Shown here: one piece after another, positions 13,694 to 15,788 of the stretch
Layout: every line of letters begins with the position of its first letter
Numbering within the stretch: the first letter of the stretch is position 1
Assembly: GCA_003529325.1 (NCBI GenBank)
Contig: DPVW01000137.1
Location: 1 to 15,788, forward strand
DNA: 15,788 nt
DNA from: Candidatus Latescibacterota bacterium
GTDB lineage: Bacteria; Latescibacterota; UBA2968; UBA8231
Reading direction: 5' to 3'
Made by a program: the position numbers and the translations under genes
The notes under the pieces: generated by a model
What the model saw: the letters and a program-made list of their open reading frames with translations, nothing else
The model's database searches: none
Told to the model about the DNA's origin: nothing

Positions 13694-14321
13694 GTGCGTA
13701 GACAGTGGTGGAACAACGCTGCGCTGCCGTAGCCTACCCCGTCGATGTACACCATCACTTCAGCGGACTGGGTCAGGTGTTTCTGAGCGCCCACGATGTT
13801 CCGCTGTTGATATCTCGCGCTACGTCGACGAAAATCCAGGATGTTTTCCGTCTGGACTGCCCGATCATCAGGCGCAAGCGGTTGCCGAGTATGTGAGGAA
13901 CGGGGCGCCTTGCTGGTAAACATCGACGCAGCACCAGCTTGCTTGGAATCGGCACTGCAGTTGGCTACCTTACAAGTGCAAGGCGTCTGGGCGCCCTCCA
14001 GCCCGCGGGAAGGGCACAGCCCACCCGGTGTGTACTGCACGGCCACTGGCTGGGTACAACCCATGACACCTTCTTTCTGCCTGTCGGGAGCGGGCCGCCG
14101 GGCGCCAACGAGAGGGGTGCGTCGGACGCGACGATCTTACCGTCGCACTGAAAGCGGCCTCCGAGCCGTTGAAGGACAAGATCCTGGGCATGAGCGCCGA
14201 TGATCGCAAGGCATTGACCGAGTACATGGAGTGGCTGGGCCCGATGCGCCTGGTAGAGGTCGAGGTGGTGCAGGTGCGAATCCTGTCCAAGTTCGACGGC
14301 CCCGACGACGTCTACGTCTGA
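13694..14321 (+). pseudogene. Decayed gene ending in a FliG C-terminal-like domain
   Basis: A GAGGAGAAGG ribosome site precedes a GTG at 13694 (M-R-R-Q-W-W-N-N-A-A-L-P). Protein-like pieces then follow in shifting frames: V-A-Y-P-V-D-V-H-H-H-F-S-G-L-G, then Y-V-D-E-N-P-G and G-L-P-D-H-Q-A-Q-A-V-A-E-Y-V-R-N-G, then G-A-L-L-V-N-I-D-A-A-P. Each shift fits loss of one base. The stretch at about 13980-14120 is unreadable. From 14124 one open frame (66 codons with stop) resembles the end of the flagellar switch protein FliG: D-D-L-T-V-A-L-K-A-A-S-E-P-L-K-D-K-I-L, then M-E-W-L-G-P-M-R-L-V-E-V-E. That frame has no start codon upstream. Its TGA overlaps the amidohydrolase ATG (TGATG), so it was once the preceding operon gene. 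Whether it was FliG itself or a FliG_C-bearing protein is open. Confidence 0.55.
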
Positions 14322-15553
14322 TGCCCGAGACGTATGATCTGTTGCTGAGAGGTGCGCGTGTCCTCGACCCGTCCCAGGGCCTGGACGACACAGTCGATGT
14401 GGCGGTGCACAACGGGTGCATCGCTGCCGTCGGCAGGGACCTGCAGGGCGAGGCGCGACAACTCATCGACCTGGCTGGTCGTCTGCTTACCCCTGGCTGG
14501 ATCGATATTCACTCTCACATCTATGCCGGTGCGACAACCTGGGGTGTGCACGCCGACGCCGTCTGCCTGGCAACAGGTGTAACTACAATCGTCGATGCGG
14601 GCAGCCCAGGCTGGGCGAATCTACCGGGGTTCATCGACTACGTCGCAACCGTATACCGCACCCGCGTGCTGACCTTTGTCCATGTGTCCGGCATCGGCCT
14701 CACCCACGGTCCCATCGGGGAGTGTGAGGACATTCGCTACGCCGATCCGGAGCGCACGGCGGCAGCGATCGAGTGCTGGCGTGATGTCTGCGTCGGCGTC
14801 AAGGTGCGCCAGGGGGGATTTCAGGTAGGTGACAATGGCGTGGAACCCCTGCGCCGCGCCCTGCAGGCCGGGCGATATACCAACACCCCCGTGATGGTCC
14901 ATATCGCTATTGGTGTGCCCTTGGACGACGTCCTCTCCGAGATGAGGACGGGAGACATCGTCACCCACTGTTATCAAGGGTCAGGGGACGGAATCCTCGG
15001 CCTTGACGGCGATATCGAACCCGCAGCGCGACAGGCCCGAGCCCGAGGTGTTCTGTTCGACGTCGGCCACGGCGGAGGGTCTTTCCGCTTTGACGTCGCC
15101 CGCGGTGCGCTGGCCCGAGATTTCCCGTCGGACGTGATCAGTACCGACCTGCACGCACACAACATCGACGGTCCGGTGTTCAGCCTCGCCGAGACGGCGT
15201 CGAAGTTGCTCAATCTCGGCGTGTCCCTTGAAGAGGTCGTACATCAGTGCACGTCGGCGCCGGCAGCAGCGATCGGGCGCCCGGAACTGGGCACGTTGGC
15301 ATTGGGTGCGGTCGCTGACATAGCGGCCTTCGATGTCCGCGAGGGCGGTCACTTCGAATTTCGCGACGTCGCCGGAGATGTCCTTGTCGGCGAACGTCGG
15401 ATCGAGCCAACGCTGACGGTGCGGGCAGGCACCGTCTACCGGCCGGAAGAGCTGGCGGCAGAGCGTGAGGAGGCGGTGCAGCGGGCGCGGAGGATGCGCG
15501 CCTTCACCGGCCGTAACTTCGCCGCCCTCGGGTGGTCACCGCCGGATTTGTAG
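14321..15553 (+). CDS. Amidohydrolase/deacetylase-family metallohydrolase
   Basis: The 410-residue enzyme belongs to the dihydroorotase-like amidohydrolase superfamily, in the style of the amidohydrolase/deacetylase group that includes EF_0837. It is a cytosolic binuclear-metal hydrolase expected to cleave an amide, such as an N-acyl group. Metal-site residues are visible as H64 and H66 (D-I-H-S-H), K161 (G-V-K-V-R, probably carboxylated), H194 (M-V-H-I), H216 (V-T-H-C) and D276 (S-T-D-L-H-A-H). The N-terminal L-L-L-R-G-A-R-V-L-D-P and C-terminal G-T-V-Y-R-P form the usual small beta domain. The frame is open for 30 codons upstream, but those overlap the FliG-like frame. The ATG at 14321, in TGATG, gives a family-like N-terminus. 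There is no Shine-Dalgarno of its own, so it may have depended on the now-broken upstream gene. The substrate is unknown. Confidence 0.88.
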   Translation: MPETYDLLLRGARVLDPSQGLDDTVDVAVHNGCIAAVGRDLQGEARQLIDLAGRLLTPGWIDIHSHIYAGATTWGVHADAVCLATGVTTIVDAGSPGWANLPGFIDYVATVYRTRVLTFVHVSGIGLTHGPIGECEDIRYADPERTAAAIECWRDVCVGVKVRQGGFQVGDNGVEPLRRALQAGRYTNTPVMVHIAIGVPLDDVLSEMRTGDIVTHCYQGSGDGILGLDGDIEPAARQARARGVLFDVGHGGGSFRFDVARGALARDFPSDVISTDLHAHNIDGPVFSLAETASKLLNLGVSLEEVVHQCTSAPAAAIGRPELGTLALGAVADIAAFDVREGGHFEFRDVAGDVLVGERRIEPTLTVRAGTVYRPEELAAEREEAVQRARRMRAFTGRNFAALGWSPPDL

Positions 15554-15613
15554 TGCTGCCTGCCGTTGCATCTGAGAGGTGTGGGCGCCTGTGCGTGATT
15601 GATCGCTCGATGG

Positions 15614-15788
15614 ATGCATGCATGGACACCTGTGCTCGCCTCCGTAAGCGAGCGATTGGGTCAGCCCGTCGATGCCTGGCAGAGACTACCGGGCGGAGAG
15701 GACTGCGCCGCCTTCGGCAACGGTCAATCAGTACTCAAGCTGATGCCCCCGCCCCTGGCGGATTGTGCCGAACGCGACACGGAGCTGC
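15614..15788 (+). CDS. Aminoglycoside phosphotransferase-like kinase, 5' part only
   Basis: A frame starting at the ATG at 15614 (M-H-A-W-T-P-V-L-A-S-V-S-E-R-L-G) stays open to the right edge for 58 codons. L-P-G-G-E-D-C-A-A-F-G-N-G followed by V-L-K-L-M-P-P resembles the N-terminal nucleotide-binding strands of APH/choline-kinase-fold phosphotransferases; V-L-K-L would carry the ATP-contacting lysine. The catalytic part lies beyond the window, so the substrate is unknown, and such genes are usually not resistance genes in environmental bacteria. A TTG at 15599 is an alternative start; no strong ribosome site is seen. A different frame is also open here but is arginine-rich and unlikely. The gene follows the amidohydrolase by 60 bp on the same strand. 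Confidence 0.62.
   Translation, partial: MHAWTPVLASVSERLGQPVDAWQRLPGGEDCAAFGNGQSVLKLMPPPLADCAERDTEL

Noticed and set aside
13462..14064. Minus-strand open frame of 200 codons upstream of the glycosyltransferase
   Set aside because: It overlaps the glycosyltransferase N-terminus in another frame and has a random-looking cysteine/histidine/arginine composition. The plus strand gives better protein-like pieces.
15634..15653. GCTCGC/GCGAGC hairpin
   Set aside because: It is a 6-bp stem inside the start of the phosphotransferase gene with no T-tract; probably chance in GC-rich coding DNA.
1..15788. tRNA/rRNA genes, CRISPR arrays, complete insertion sequences
   Set aside because: Reading both strands showed no cloverleaf-like ends, no regularly spaced repeats, and no transposase motif with terminal repeats.

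Overview
The window looks like a chromosome segment of a Gram-negative-type environmental bacterium. GC is fairly high apart from an AT-rich block near the left end, and there is a signal-peptide cytochrome c/PQQ enzyme. PhyH-type dioxygenases, TIM-barrel sugar isomerases and SMP-30 lactonases occur in multiple copies. Such repertoires are known from marine and sponge-associated candidate phyla (Poribacteria, Latescibacterota, Entotheonella and similar), but that placement is only an inference; no rRNA or tRNA gene is visible.

Left edge (1-1740): a minus-strand gene is cut by the window start and keeps a perfect Shine-Dalgarno. An AT-rich leader follows, then a small acidic protein of unknown function (minus strand) and two decayed plus-strand coding stretches.

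First metabolic block (6343 to 1741, minus strand): a 60-residue membrane protein, a TPR protein with a DUF2007-like segment, a PhyH dioxygenase, a hydroxypyruvate-isomerase-like TIM barrel, a TauD/TfdA dioxygenase and an SDR dehydrogenase. Spacings are tight; the last four genes are joined by ATGA overlaps or a few bases.

Centre (6477-7925, plus strand): a secreted quinoprotein with an N-terminal cytochrome c domain fused to an aldose/sorbosone dehydrogenase. It ends tail to tail with the second block.

Second metabolic block (13577 to 7945, minus strand): a GT2 glycosyltransferase, a second PhyH dioxygenase, a second TIM-barrel isomerase, an SMP-30 lactonase, a broken AbgB-like M20 hydrolase and a second SMP-30 lactonase. 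Gaps are 6 bp or less, or the genes overlap.

Right edge (13694-15788, plus strand): a decayed gene whose last 66 codons encode a FliG C-terminal-like domain. Its stop overlaps the start of an intact amidohydrolase/deacetylase-family metallohydrolase. The window then ends inside an APH-like phosphotransferase gene.

As a working model (inference), the quinoprotein oxidises an aldose in the periplasm to a lactone, the SMP-30 enzymes hydrolyse lactones, and the isomerases, SDR and Fe(II)/2-oxoglutarate dioxygenases process a modified sugar or polyol. Both minus-strand blocks carry the same PhyH-isomerase pair, so they look like two versions of one module. The substrate cannot be read from the sequence. 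Pseudogenes sit at the block borders and inside the second block, which suggests the locus is being remodelled.
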